56,556 nucleotides of DNA from Guillardia theta CCMP2712. Taxonomy: Eukaryota > Cryptophyceae > Pyrenomonadales > Geminigeraceae. Under the pieces are notes generated by a model, which worked only from the letters and a program-made list of their open reading frames with translations, was not told the DNA's origin and searched no databases. Positions within the stretch are counted from its first letter, which is position 1. Every line of letters begins with the position of its first letter. The stretch is taken from the NCBI RefSeq assembly GCF_000315625.1, contig NW_005434529.1, positions 1-56,556 on the forward strand, written 5' to 3'. The position numbers and the translations under genes are program-made. This document shows, one piece after another, positions 22,043 through 35,553 of the stretch.

Positions 22043-25000
22043 ATGGTGCGAAGCAAGATTGTGCTGTGCCTCTTGCTCTTCTCCTTCTTCAGTACGCATC
22101 AAGTGAATTCGTTTGTTGTTTCGTTCCGTCCATCTGTGTTCAATGCTGGACAGCACGTTCAGAACCCGTCAGCGCTTCAATTACAGGTTTTGTCACGGAC
22201 ACCAGCAAGCGGAATGGCGACAGGGAACGGAGGCCCGAGTATCGATCCTCTTCTGAAAGAACTCTTCTCCTCTCATCGCAGACATGGACGCTGCTCTCTT
22301 CGCTCTGCTGGGAGGGAGAACGTCGAAGAAGTGAATCAAGGCATTTCGCTGCCAGTAGAAGAGTCGGGTGGGGGCGGGAAGGAGCCGGGGTCTGTGCATT
22401 CGTCCTCGAGCGCTCAGATCCACGAGATGAAACTACCGAAAGCTAGCGAGAGCCAGCCGAGTCAAATCAGCTTGCTCAGGAAGCCTACCCCCCGCCTGCA
22501 GAAACTTAGAGACCTGCTCTTCAAGAAAGACGTCATGGAGACGCTGACGTCGGCAGAGTTCGCGCTGAAACTTGACACCTCCGGTCTGTTCGCCAATACT
22601 GTTGGGATGGAGGCGAACGGAGTGAGAACGAGAACCACCATCGACTACGATCGCATCTTTCGCAGGCTGGGAGCGTGTTTCACCGCCATTGACATGTATG
22701 GCGCTGGTAGAATCTCGATGACCGAAGCAGAGCTGCTATCGTTGCGCGACAGACTGCTAGATATGCAGGAGCAGGTGAATGGAGATCTACACTCTATCGC
22801 TGCTTTTGTTGATTTGCACTCTCAGGTTGCAAGACGCGTCGAGGCTGGGTTTGCTGAAAGCAGCAGATCGAATATTGAAAACTCCAACGTAGACGCACAG
22901 TCAGAGGTGAAATCATCGTGTACCGTGTACCTGCATGTTGTGATTTGCATTCAAGACGGGAAGAGACAACGAAGGCGCTAGCACGTACATCAGCCAAGCA
23001 AAGTGAGTTTGCCGCTTGTGCGACCACATGTCGTGACATTCTGGACTTAGAGAATGGTTGGACAGCATGCGATCGTTTGACGTCTCAAGGTGAGATACGA
23101 TTGCTCTCGCTCCTGTCGTCTACTGCTGCTGTCCCAACTCGTCGCCTCCTGCATCCCTGTGTGCCTGGTTACGCTTGGTCAGCATCGGAGGAGTTTTGCA
23201 AGCTGCCATTGAGGGTCGAGCGAAGGAGGTTTCGAGGCTGAGCGAGGAGGAGGAGAGAGGAGTAAGTCTTGCTCAGGTTGCAGACAATGTTCGTCGGAAG
23301 GAGGAAGAGCTCAAGCCTGTCCTTCAAGTGACTCTGCTTCATCTCGCTCCCTCTTGTCTCACAACCTGCCAAGGCCTTCGTACGCGAGGATGGGTCGTTG
23401 GACTTTGACTTCGGAACTCGAGATGAGGTGGAAGGGATGGACAGAGCAGGTGTGAGGGTTGAAGTCTTGTCGCTGCAGGTTACGAGGATGGGGAAAGAGC
23501 TGTGGGCGCGTCTGAACGGGGTCCCGCCTGGTGAGAGACAACTAATATGGAGGAGACGCAGTTGACAAATTGCGCAGGTGAGGAAGCAGCAGCAAGGAAC
23601 TTGACAGCGTTGAAAGATGCTCTCTTGAATGATCCTGTTGGACTTGAGCTGGAGGTTGGTGACTTCATGCATCCTTTTCTTTCCTCGCACATGCATCTTG
23701 TTCTTCCCCATGTTGTATCTCTTTCTTGTACTTGTTCGTTTCCATTCGGTCCAAGTCTCCTCTCCTTCCTCCTTCTCCACGTAGCTTTCCTCTTTCTCTT
23801 GCTCGCTCCTCTTCTTCATCATCCGATTGATCATGGATTCAGGCCAAGGTGGTTCAAGCTCAAGATGATCTGATCATAGCAGAAGAGAGAAGAGATTCCT
23901 TGTACAGGTGACGGCGCTACACTGCCTGCCCTTGATCATGATCGCCGCCTTGTTTCTCTTCAGATCCCTTCAACGTCTTAGAGAAGGCGGCGAACTTCAT
24001 GAAGATGCGGAAAAACCGAATCGAAATCAGAAGAGAAAGTCGTCGACGCGAAGTGACCCCAAGGCCTTCAACGAGGCTCTTGCAGCGCTCATCTCTGAGA
24101 TTAGAGATTGGGAAGCTCGGGTTCAGCGAGCCGAGCAGTTCCTTGCCCTTCAAGAGGTTTCTCCTACTTCTCACTCCTTGTTTCACCTGCTCCCACTCAG
24201 CTCGTTTTCCTACCTCCCTGTTCCTCGTTCTTGCTCAGTCTTTTGTGAGCTCATTCCTTCCGCAGCTCCAGCTCGACATGGAGAGGATTTGTATCTACCT
24301 TACCTACGAGATCGAGCAGTCGGAGGAAGTGCAAGAGCAGCAGAAACTTGCTGTGGCTGAGTTTGGTAGGAGGGGGAGGGGGTGAATGTGGGGAGGAGGG
24401 GAGGAGAAGTAGAGGATTTGTGGAGTTGGGGTAAGGGGGTTGATGATTTCCCTCTCATGTGCTGGTGCAGGTCTGCTCGATGCTCAGGTCGTCACGCTAG
24501 ATCAGCTCTCCGAGACCGTCCAGGATCGCAACGCAACCAACATCTACGACAGCCTGGGAGAGGAGGACAGCGTAGGGGAGGAGGAGCATGGTGGCATCGC
24601 CTCGCAGGAGACCTTCATGTTGGACGACGTCGTGAGGAAGAGCTTCATTGACTCCAACGAGCTCTCAGGCAATGCGAGGGAAGGGGGTGTGAAGCAGGGA
24701 GAGTGAATTCTTATTGCAGTGGTTGCAAATGATGTAGCTGACCTCGCAAGACGTCTGGGGTTGGACGAGGCAAGTCATCACCTACTCAACCCTAAATCCT
24801 CTCTCCTCGCTGTCTCTGTCTCTGTCTCTGTCTCTCTCCCCCACCAACCCCCCCCCCCCCCTCCTTCTCCTTTTCCCCCTCCTCCTCTCCCCCCCTCCTT
24901 CTCATTCTCCACGACCACCACCACCACCTCCTCCTCCTCCTCCTCTCCCTTCAATGATTAGAGTGCTGATGCTCTCGTCAGATCCTTGATGAGGGTCTGC

Positions 25001-25194
25001 CGCTGGTGCCGAAGTTTTCTTTCTCGTTTCAGGCGAGAAAGGCTTATTGTCCTCTCAAGCTGTTAATAGTCTTGCAGGACGTGGGAAGAAAGTTTGCCGA
25101 CGGTGCGAGGTTCTACGTGGAGGGCAGCAAGCTGCTGGGAACGGACGTGCAGTACGCCGTCCGACTGATCATCAAGGTGCCCTCCCTCCTCCTC

Positions 25195-25227
<33 letters not shown>

Positions 25228-26105
25228 CTTCTCCTCCTCATCATCATCCTCATCCTTATCCTTATCCTACTCCTCCTTCTTCTCCTCCTCCCCCTCATCC
25301 TCCTCCGCTTTCTCCTCCTCCTCATCCTACTCCTCTTCTTCTCCTCCTCCTCTTCCTGCCGAGCCCGTCTAATGGGGAGCTTGTAGGCCGCGCTCGGAGA
25401 CACCCTCCAGCCAAGAGAGGTGCTCAATCCTCGTCCCCCTCCATTCTCTCCTCCTACTCTTGACACTCATCAACACGTGTCCGTCCCTCCTGAACTTATC
25501 CTGCTCCTTCCTCGTTCTCGCCCGCTATTGCTCTCTCCTCCCTCTCTCGTTGTCCCACCTCATCTTCTGCTCTGCATCCTTTCCCTTTCTTCACAACTTC
25601 GCAGGTCCGCACTCTCAGGAGAACAGCAAAGGACCTCATCACTTTCATCCCCTTCATCATCATCCTTCTTATTCCCCTCAGGTTTTCTTCTGACTCCTCT
25701 CAGTCACCTTCTCCGTCTCATCCTCCCTTCCTCGCAGCCCCGTCGGCCATGTCCTTGTATTCTCCTTCATCCAGGTAATCTTTATCCTGCTCTTTCTCCT
25801 TCCCCTCCTCCTCCTTCTGCTTGTCCTCCTCTCCATCTCTCCCTCCCTCCCTCCCTCCGACCTCCTTACCAACGCAAAAATACAGCGCTTCTTCCCGGAT
25901 TTCTTCCCCACCCCCTACACCGATCGCCGTCAGGTACTTCCAACTGGTGGCTACTCGACTCTGACGAGCAGCGCAGAACCTCATGAGGATTTACCAATCC
26001 GTTGAGCTTGTCATGCCGGACACCAGCAGCGGCAAGCCCAGCAACCGCATCTCCTCCTCTACCGTCCGCAGGAATCGGGGAGGAACCACCACGCAGGTTG
26101 TGTAG
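22043..26105 (+). CDS. LETM1-like protein, probably plastid-targeted
   Basis: The ATG at 22043 opens a signal peptide (MVRSKIVLCLLLFSFFSTHQ, then VNS) followed by FVVSFRPSVFNAG. Phe right after the cleavage site plus a basic Ser-rich stretch is the two-part plastid leader of red-lineage secondary algae. The long middle is mostly helical and charged, spread over many exons (VRRKEEELKPVLQ, GTRDEVEGMDRAGVRVEV, TRMGKELWARLNGVPPG, EIRDWEARVQRAEQFLALQE). Near the end are GARFYVEGSKLLGTDVQYAV and then the LETM1-type membrane segment, RRTAKDLITFIPFIIILLIP, SPVGHVLVFSFIQ, RFFPDFFPTPYTDRRQ, NLMRIYQSVE, each on its own exon and joined in phase. LETM1 proteins act in inner-membrane K+/H+ or Ca2+/H+ exchange and organelle volume control; plants have plastid LETM1-like members. 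Stop TAG is at 26103-26105. Several introns are long pyrimidine runs (25185-25370, 25780-25880). Confidence 0.75.
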
Positions 26106-26110
26106 AGGGG

Positions 26111-26422
26111 GGTAGGACTGAGGGAGATGAAGGGAGGTCAGGGGGTAGGACTGAGGGAGATGAAGGGAGGTCAGGGGGTAGGACTGAGGGAGATGAAGGG
26201 AGGTCAGGGGGTAGGACTGAGGGAGATGAAGGGAGGTCAGGGGGTAGGACTGAGGGAGATGAAGGGAGGTCAGGGGGTAGGACTGAGGGAGATGAAGGGA
26301 GGAAAGGGGGTAGGACTGAGGGAGATGAAGGGAGGAAAGGGGGTAGGACTGAGGGACTCGGATGAAGGGAGGTCAGGGGGTAGGACTGAGGGACTCGGAT
26401 GAAGGGAGGTCAGGGGGTAGGA
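26111..26422. repeat. 33-nt minisatellite, about nine copies
   Basis: Unit ggtaggactgagggagatga + agggaggtcaggg repeats every 33 nt from 26111. Two units have ggaaag in place of ggtcag, and the last two carry a ctcgg insertion. It begins 6 bp after the LETM1-like stop codon, so it lies in that gene's 3' UTR or just past it. Because 33 is a multiple of 3 it keeps open frames, but these are an artefact of the repeat. Confidence 0.95.
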
Positions 26423-26439
26423 GATGCTGACGATCCAGT

Positions 26440-26770
26440 CTGGCAGATGCGACGAGAGCGAATGAAGAGATAAACTTCTAGTTACTGACTTAAGTATTCA
26501 TTCGACTGTCTGTGCCCCGTATCCCGCCGGCCGATGGTTATCCCAAACAATAAATGATGATCCACCCGGTCACGTGATTAGATGATCGCCGGAGCCACTG
26601 TCGGTGTAAGGTCAAGAGTCTGACAGTGGCTCGGGGCCGGGCCCCGGGGGTCCGATCTTATCCGATCAACTCAGTTCTTTAGAGTAAAAGTTGAGTGAAA
26701 GACTCAGGTGGATGGATTATTAGCACCTCTGTAGGACCCTGAGTCATAGCTGTTGCCATAGGAAATTTTT
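26440..26770. repeat. GC-rich dispersed repeat, copy B
   Basis: Contains the family words tccgatc (twice near 26651-26666), ccgggccccggggg and gagtaaaagtt (26692-26702). At its centre is a perfect 11-nt inverted repeat, 26592-26602 with 26622-26632 (GAGCCACTGTC / GACAGTGGCTC), around a 19-nt loop. Confidence 0.65.
26592..26632. repeat. Perfect 11-bp inverted repeat (hairpin)
   Basis: GAGCCACTGTC and GACAGTGGCTC are exact reverse complements, 19 nt apart, inside the GC-rich repeat. A run of C/G (ggggccgggccccggggg) follows at once. Confidence 0.8.
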
Positions 26771-26834
26771 GATCCTAAAAGTAAGTTTTAAGAGCACTAT
26801 ACACTAAATTCTATAAGTCTTTGTAAGAAGCCCC

Positions 26835-27165
26835 AGGTGGGCCCAGGAGGTCCCCGGGGGTAATAATGCTTGCGAGGGTGAAGGACGGGTGGAGAGGCTC
26901 GACCAAGGAGGGGTGTCTACTCCATTTGTGTCTCGTTTCAGGAGCTGAGGTGGGTAGGTCTGAAGTGCCAGCTGAGGGTGGAGGTGGTGCATCGAAGTTG
27001 AATGTGAGGGAGTAAAGGGGCGGGGAGGGTCCCATAGAGTGAAAAGTAGTAGGGTAGTGGACGTCTACGGGGGTAGTTTGGTAGGTACGTTCTACACGGG
27101 TCCAGTTGAAGTCCCACAGCCTTGGGGGGTATATCCGTGTAGACAAGGGTTGCTACGAGGGGGTA
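26835..27165. promoter_or_regulatory. G-tract zone 3, upstream of the gene at 27321
   Basis: G-runs throughout the plus strand (tccccgggggtaataatg, aaggaggggtgtc, aaggggcggggagggtccc, tacgggggtagtttg, cttggggggtatatcc, cgagggggtaggg), ending about 155 bp before the ATG at 27321. An AT-rich stretch (27220-27300) lies between. The function is inferred from position only. Confidence 0.4.
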
Positions 27166-27320
27166 GGGTGGCAAAGGCGGACCAAGAAAATGGAGGTAAA
27201 AATGGAGTAAAGGGTAGAAAAATATAAAATGTTTTTGAAATTTCACTTACAAACTTACTTTATAAAATATTCTAGGAATAATAACACTAATAAAACTCCC
27301 CATCCTCGTCCCCCCCGTCC

Positions 27321-28552
27321 ATGCACTCCCGTTCGACTTCAGGGCTTTCTTGTGTGGAGGAGTGCGAGGACGTTCAGCTGTCCTCTGACTCCTCCTGCAA
27401 GGATCCCACCCCTCATGGTGAAGTGGTATCGACCGAGGGGGAAGAAGTTGACACGGGAGGGGAGGGGATCATAGGCCTTGTTCAGGGAAGTCTTTCTCCT
27501 GTTCAAGGCCCGTTTGGGAAGGATTACTTGGTTGAGTATGGGGAGATGGTATCAACGGGCTGCGAAGCCCTGACATTCTCCCAATATCAACCATTCTCAA
27601 ACAACCAAGTCGTCGATGAGGATGGGCTTGTTGCTCCAGTGGGGAAATACAACCTTGAGGTGCAACATTCTCCCCTACCTTTTTTCGGCGAGCGTGGAAA
27701 TATGCTTGATGGAATCGTACATTCTTCTGGCGAACAGACTCAGACGGCAAAAGGCGATGCTTCTTCTCCAACATCATTTTGTCCTCGTTGTCCATACGAT
27801 GACATGACGCCAGAGTTGCAAGCGCTTTTCTCTTCATCCCGAAGGACGTCTTCTCCCTTGGATGCATTTGTGAGATCCGATGACGAAGAGAGTGAGAGAG
27901 TGAATTTTCCGGATGAGGAACGGATAGAGAAAGAAAATCAGCGGACCAGGGAGATCTCAACTTACGATCCTGAGTCTCCTCCTCTTTCTTCTTTTCAGTC
28001 TGCTTCTCCTCTTCCTTTGTCAGCTCCTGATGTCCATGAGGCGGTCTCCTTGTCGTTCGAGGAACATGTTTTCGAGTATGTGAGCAGGAACGCGGGTGAC
28101 GCGGTGACCAACCTGAAGAAAAAGTCTGTGAGGCGCATCATCGAGGTCAAGAAGCTGTTTGAAAGGCTCGTTCAAGAGAAAGTCATTAAATGCTCCGGCA
28201 TTGATGCAAGTATCTTCGGCTTTCAGGAGCTGCAAGTCTCTGATCTAGCGCGCTTCGTTGAGGCAGCGACTTTGATGGTGAAGAACAATGATGGCGGATG
28301 CTGGCGCGGCAACGGTGTGACAATCACGTACTGGGCTTGGCCTGTGTACGATCTTCTGCGAATGTGTGGCATCGCCCCTGCTCGTCATCATTGCAGAAAA
28401 TCTGCGAAACCGTTCAAGGCTCGTTGTTTGAACTTCGAGTCATGGAACTTCGACATGTCCCGTTTGAAGAGCAACTGCCATCGACTCAACAAAGGATGAA
28501 TGGATCGATATCCAGCAGTTTACAAGCATACTTTCTACAGGCTCTTTCATGA
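27321..28552 (+). CDS. Unrecognised acidic protein with C-terminal helical domain
   Basis: The ATG at 27321 begins a long first exon. The N-terminal ~240 residues are acidic, Ser/Pro-rich and disordered in character (RSDDEESERVNFPDEERIEK, STYDPESPPLSSF). A helical, conserved-looking part follows (FEEHVFEYVSRNAGD, VRRIIEVKKLFERLVQEKVI, LQVSDLARFVEAATLMVKN). The frame would end at 28499. A phase-0 GT-AG intron ending in tcatcattgcag (28395 region) instead gives a better tail: KICETVQGSLFELRVMELRH, VPFEEQLPSTQQRMN, with TGA at 28550-28552. I chose the spliced form because the tail looks more like protein. No signal peptide, membrane helix or known motif is visible, and no function is assigned. 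Confidence 0.6.
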
Positions 28553-28740
28553 GTTTTGGTAATCTTCTGTGCCTGGATCGGCTTTGATCAGGAAAAAATA
28601 CCAAAAAAATGATACATAAGCTTTGAGAAAATCCCCCAAACAAATGGTAAGTATGCGTCGGATGGTGTGCGTGTGCAATTCCGATAGCTAATAATTATAA
28701 TAAATCAAAAAACAACCCAAAACCTCTAAGCTGAAGCTTT

Positions 28741-28950
28741 ATGACTCCTCCCACGCGAGATTGCTTCCAAGAGTCTCAGCCAAACGCTTCATTAGTTTCA
28801 TATACCGAGGATAAGTACATTCCTTCCTCGTTAGATGCTTACCCTTCTGCAGTTCATGCGCTGACAGGAACGAGTTATCAGGCAGAAGAACAACATTTGA
28901 GTTTTCATGTTCAAAGGAATGGTGGATCGAACTTCAATTCTTCATGTTAA
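28741..28950 (+). CDS. Short open frame, doubtful
   Basis: 69 codons from ATG 28741 to TAA (MTPPTRDCFQESQPNASLVS, AVHALTGTSYQAEEQ, NGGSNFNSSC). The composition is protein-like and the region is otherwise empty, but no domain, splice partner or promoter is recognised. It could be one exon of a small gene or chance. Confidence 0.2.
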   Translation: MTPPTRDCFQESQPNASLVSYTEDKYIPSSLDAYPSAVHALTGTSYQAEEQHLSFHVQRNGGSNFNSSC

Positions 28951-29037
28951 TTCAATTCTGATTGAGTGTTACGTTCAGCAACAACGCCTGCCGTCATTGA
29001 CAGAACGATTGCTATTCTCATGCTATGTAAACGTCAC

Positions 29038-29799
29038 TCAAGATTGTGAAAGAGACCGTTGAGAAAACAGAAGACGGCAGTTGCACTTCACCTTGTTCTC
29101 TCTGAACACATACTTTGTCAAACTTGTGTCTGCGTCAATATTCTTCATCAAAGCGCACTGGCGAAGGAGCTCACGCGTCGCCTTCATCGGCCTTTTCAAT
29201 CTTGAAAATGGCATTCCTGGTCTCCACGCTTGCACATCCCCAAATGTTGTCATGTAATCGTCGAACTTTTCTTGGTCCAGCACTAGCATGGAGCTAAAGC
29301 CGAGGATGGAGCGCGCGCCGTTGGAGCAGAGCTTGACAACGCGATCCTGCTCCCACTCTCTGACTTTCTGATGCATGCAAGAGAGGCGATGAAGTTTCTC
29401 GTCGGTCAAGTCTTCAATTCTCTTCGACATGAGAGTAGTGCGATGAACCTGGAGAAACTCCATGATGTCTCGAAGGGCTCTCTGCTCCTCAGACGTCAGC
29501 GCCCGCTCTGCATCGTGTGTCGACCAAACTTTATTTGCTTTCTGCTCAAGACGTAAAATCTCTGCTGGCATTGCCAGGCTCGCAGTCGCCAAGTGCAACT
29601 TGTCTGCGGCATGAAGAGGACAACTTTGCTGGACAAGCGGTTTCGACTGTTGAAGCACATTGTTCAGATTATGGAGAAGGAAGAGCTGAGGGTCTTGGCG
29701 AACTTCTTCACGCTGTTGAGGTGGAGGAGAGGAGGAGGAGAAGGGACTCCATACCCTCTCCTCCTCGGACTGCCAAGCGGACTCCAAGTCCACCTCCAT
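29038..29799 (-). CDS. Unrecognised single-exon 253-residue helical protein
   Basis: Open frame from ATG 29799 to the stop at 29038. It starts MEVDLESAWQSEEERVWSPF and is rich in charged helices (RLEQKANKVWSTHDAERALT, EEQRALRDIMEFLQVHR, CMHQKVREWEQDRVVKL). Acidic/Ser-Pro at the N-terminus and Lys/Arg/Cys at the C-terminus (FRENKVKCNCRLLFSQ). No signal peptide or membrane segment. The regular amphipathic pattern and the lack of internal stops support coding. The GC-rich repeat copy C starts about 90 bp upstream of its ATG. Family unknown. Confidence 0.6.
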   Translation of the reverse strand: MEVDLESAWQSEEERVWSPFSSSSPPPQQREEVRQDPQLFLLHNLNNVLQQSKPLVQQSCPLHAADKLHLATASLAMPAEILRLEQKANKVWSTHDAERALTSEEQRALRDIMEFLQVHRTTLMSKRIEDLTDEKLHRLSCMHQKVREWEQDRVVKLCSNGARSILGFSSMLVLDQEKFDDYMTTFGDVQAWRPGMPFSRLKRPMKATRELLRQCALMKNIDADTSLTKYVFRENKVKCNCRLLFSQRSLSQS

Positions 29800-29884
29800 A
29801 TCAGCTCGCTGGTTGCGATGCTGTGGCCCGAGCTCGCCTCAGCCGCGAGCTAGCCAGGAACTCTGTGTTTCTTTTTACTGCGGA

Positions 29885-30820
29885 GTGGGTTCAAAGTTAA
29901 GTTAAAAATCAGCCTGTACGAGGATAATCCGATCGGACTGAGTCAGCCTGACCGGGCCGCCCGGCCGCGGGGGCCTCAGCCTGCGTCGGACTCCGAGGCT
30001 CAGTCGGGAGACTTGACCCTGCAAACGCATCATGGCATGAAGACCTCATGCGTTTGCAACTTCATCACTGACCTGACTCAGCGGCACGTCATCGGAGGAT
30101 GCCGCATCACGCGCCTGCTGCTTCAGTGCACGGCACGGTTTGCCGCCCGAGCCAGGTCCCGGCGGAATCTCGGCGTTTCAGTATGCTACTCAGTTTTTCT
30201 TCTCAGGCTCAAATCGGAGTTAAGTTAAATTAATACTTCGCTGTCTGACGGATCATCCGATGGCACGGGCCGGGCCGGATCATCGGATCGGACTCGCAGT
30301 CGGGATCGCCGCCGGGATCGGACAGACTCGCCAGGCCCCGCGGCCACGCCGGGCGGCGGGCCGTCACCGTCACGCGGCACCAGGCCCGAGGTCCGCCGGG
30401 CGCGGCGGCCGGCCGGGCTGCCTTGATCGGAGTAGCCTAAGTCGGATGCCGGGGCAACTAATGGCTTCACCGAGGCTACTTCAAGTTGCGGCTCAGTGAC
30501 TTGCCACTCAGCTGAGGCTCGAAGTCCCCAAGTTCAGTGCCACGCCGCGGCCGGGTGAGACGCACCGTACCGCGGCGGCGGCGACGGTGATCGACCGTGC
30601 CACCGCGGTTCAACGGTTCAACGGTTGAACTTGCTTCGCGGCCAGTCATCAGTAGTGATTGGCAGCCATTCCTGTCCGAGAGAGCTACGGTAGGACGGCA
30701 CTTAGACTCGGTGACTCGCGAAGATCGGAAGACTGAGATACTTTACAAGGCGGGCCATGCTCGGACCTAGTACCGGCGCGGTGACAGTGCCAAGTTGCGG
30801 CTGAGTCAACACCTGTGGCA
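29885..30820. repeat. GC-rich dispersed repeat, copy C (largest here)
   Basis: Begins with aaagttaagttaaaaatcag (29893-29912), the inverted match to 17968-17987. A second gagttaagttaaattaat lies near 30211. Between and after these are dense family words: gataatccgatcggactgag, gggccggatcatcggatcgg, actcagctgaggctc, and a triple ggttcaacggttcaacggtt (about 30606-30628). Short open frames at 30225-30499 are GC-driven. No transposase is visible. Confidence 0.7.
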
Positions 30821-30984
30821 ACACACAAGACAGATGGAGGTCAGAGGAAGAGAGAGAGACGAACAATCGAACATGAATGAAAGTTGCAAAGGATCGAGCA
30901 CATTCATCTTTCAGGCCTCATCACATTCCAAAGCTTTGAGCGAAATGCAACTTTAGTTCAGTTCTCACTGATGCTCTCAGCTGC

Positions 30985-31647
30985 TCAGTAACGACAGGCA
31001 GGATTCGACTCTAGCACGCAACCCTCCTCTGCTCCCTCATAAACTCTCTGGGATCCATCGATCCCTCCTGAGTTATAGACGGACACGTAGAAGGCTGCGA
31101 GGAGGAGGATGCCAACGAAACCAGCCTTGAAAGAGTTCTCGTTGGCAAACAGGTTCACCGAGTCCCACTGGATCAGCCGCATGTCAACTCATCACCAGCA
31201 TACGATCAAGTCAAGTTTCACCTCCTGCTGCCGGATTGGATCCATGGGCCGTTGCGATCCCGTGCTCTTGTCGAAGAGGCTCCTGCCATTCAGCCAACCT
31301 TGAGCATCCTTCACACGTTCTTCTCTGGTGTAGATTGGTGTTGGCACGTCCTCGAATGAACCCTTCTTGACTCCCGAGTCGTAGCTCTTTGCGTTCTTCC
31401 ATGCATCGTCCTCTGATCTCCTTCCCTCCTCCTCCCCCTCGGGCTCGCCGCCTGCTCTCAATCCCACTGTGCCGGTTCGCTGCAGTTTCCCGCGGGCGCT
31501 CAGACCAACAAAGAACGTCTGTCGCTGCATCGAGCAAGGAGAGGTCGAAGTCCATAACCCTGCATGATGATGAAACGCGTCGGCACAAGGAGCACATGCT
31601 CCGATCACCATCCCCACCATCCCAAGCGCCAGCGCTCCCTTTGCCAT
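30985..31647 (-). CDS. Small plastid-targeted membrane protein, unrecognised
   Basis: Two exons, 31222-31647 and 30985-31167, joined in phase 0 by a 54-nt GT-AG intron (31168-31221); 202 residues. The N-terminus is a signal peptide (MAKGALALGMVGMVIGACAP, then CADA) followed by FHHHAGLWTSTSPCSMQRQ, with Phe right after the likely cleavage site: a red-lineage plastid leader. A second hydrophobic/basic stretch (QTFFVGLSARGKLQRTGTVG) may be the transit part. The mature protein has a conserved-looking hydrophilic section (YTREERVKDAQGWLNGRSLF) and one membrane helix near the C-terminus (AGFVGILLLAAFYVSVYNSG). One short helix and a small size suggest a thylakoid or envelope accessory protein, but I do not recognise the family. 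Confidence 0.7.
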
Positions 31648-31729
31648 GCCGCACTTGTACGTGGTTTGCGCAACCGTTACAAGGCGTTATTTTCTCTCTC
31701 CTGGGCGCAGGCACTGAGTCACGGCTCCC

Positions 31730-31880
31730 TGCCACCCGCCGGTGATCGGACCACTGGCGGGTGACTGCCGTCGGCCGGGCCCGGTGGCACATGATCGGCA
31801 CTGCGGCAGTGACTGTCCGATCACCGACCACACTGACGGCCCAGGCTGCCGTGATGACTGTCGGAGAGCACTGAGAGTCG
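31730..31880. repeat. GC-rich dispersed repeat, copy D (short)
   Basis: Contains ccgccggtgatcgg, cggccgggcccgg, gactgtccgatcaccg and repeated ggcagtgact words of the GC-rich family. It sits just upstream of the minus-strand gene starting at 31647. Confidence 0.5.
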
Positions 31881-31927
31881 GCCCGGAGAGTCGGAGGGGG
31901 TGGAAGCCTTCAGGGAACGAACGAGGT

Positions 31928-35059
<3,132 letters not shown>

Positions 35060-35145
35060 CTACAAGAAGGTCAGGTACGGTCTCACTTGATGCGATCTGA
35101 TATCCATATAGTCTAGACGTCTGGTTGCTTCTTGTCTCTATCCTT

Positions 35146-35176
<31 letters not shown>

Positions 35177-35553
35177 ACTTACACTTCAGCCAACAGGACA
35201 AAGTGCCCCCTGCCTTGCTCGTATCTTCCTCTTCCTCTTCATCTTATCCAATCCAAAGCAAGATTCACCCTCCTCCTCTCTCTGCCCCTTGTCCTCGCTC
35301 CCCCTCCCCCTCCTCGCTCCTCCTCTCCCTCCTCGTCCTGCACACTGTCCTCCTCGTCATCGGCATTTTCCACGCACGTGCCGGTGGAACCCTGCTAGTA
35401 TCCGAGCCCTCATCCCCCTACACTCCTTGTATGTCATCAAAATCGACCCCTGCAATCGACCCCTCATACAGCCCTCGATCCACCTCGTTCCTCATCGCCC
35501 TCATACCCATTCTGTAGTGTCGGGGCGACGCAGGGGGCGACGGTCGGGCGAAC
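35060..35553. other. Divergent intergenic region, helicase / TPR-CHAT
   Basis: About 490 bp between the start of the helicase (-) and the TPR-CHAT gene (+), so it must hold both promoters. It is pyrimidine-rich on the plus strand (ctcgtcctcgtc array at about 35145-35178; tcctcctctccctcc). No clear TATA. No gene is seen. Confidence 0.45.

Noticed and set aside
26127-26402. 91-codon frame made of an 11-residue repeat
   Set aside because: An artefact of the 33-nt minisatellite; no start context or flanking coding sequence.
30225-30499. Overlapping GC-rich open frames on both strands
   Set aside because: They arise from stop-poor GC-rich repeat DNA and have no protein-like pattern.
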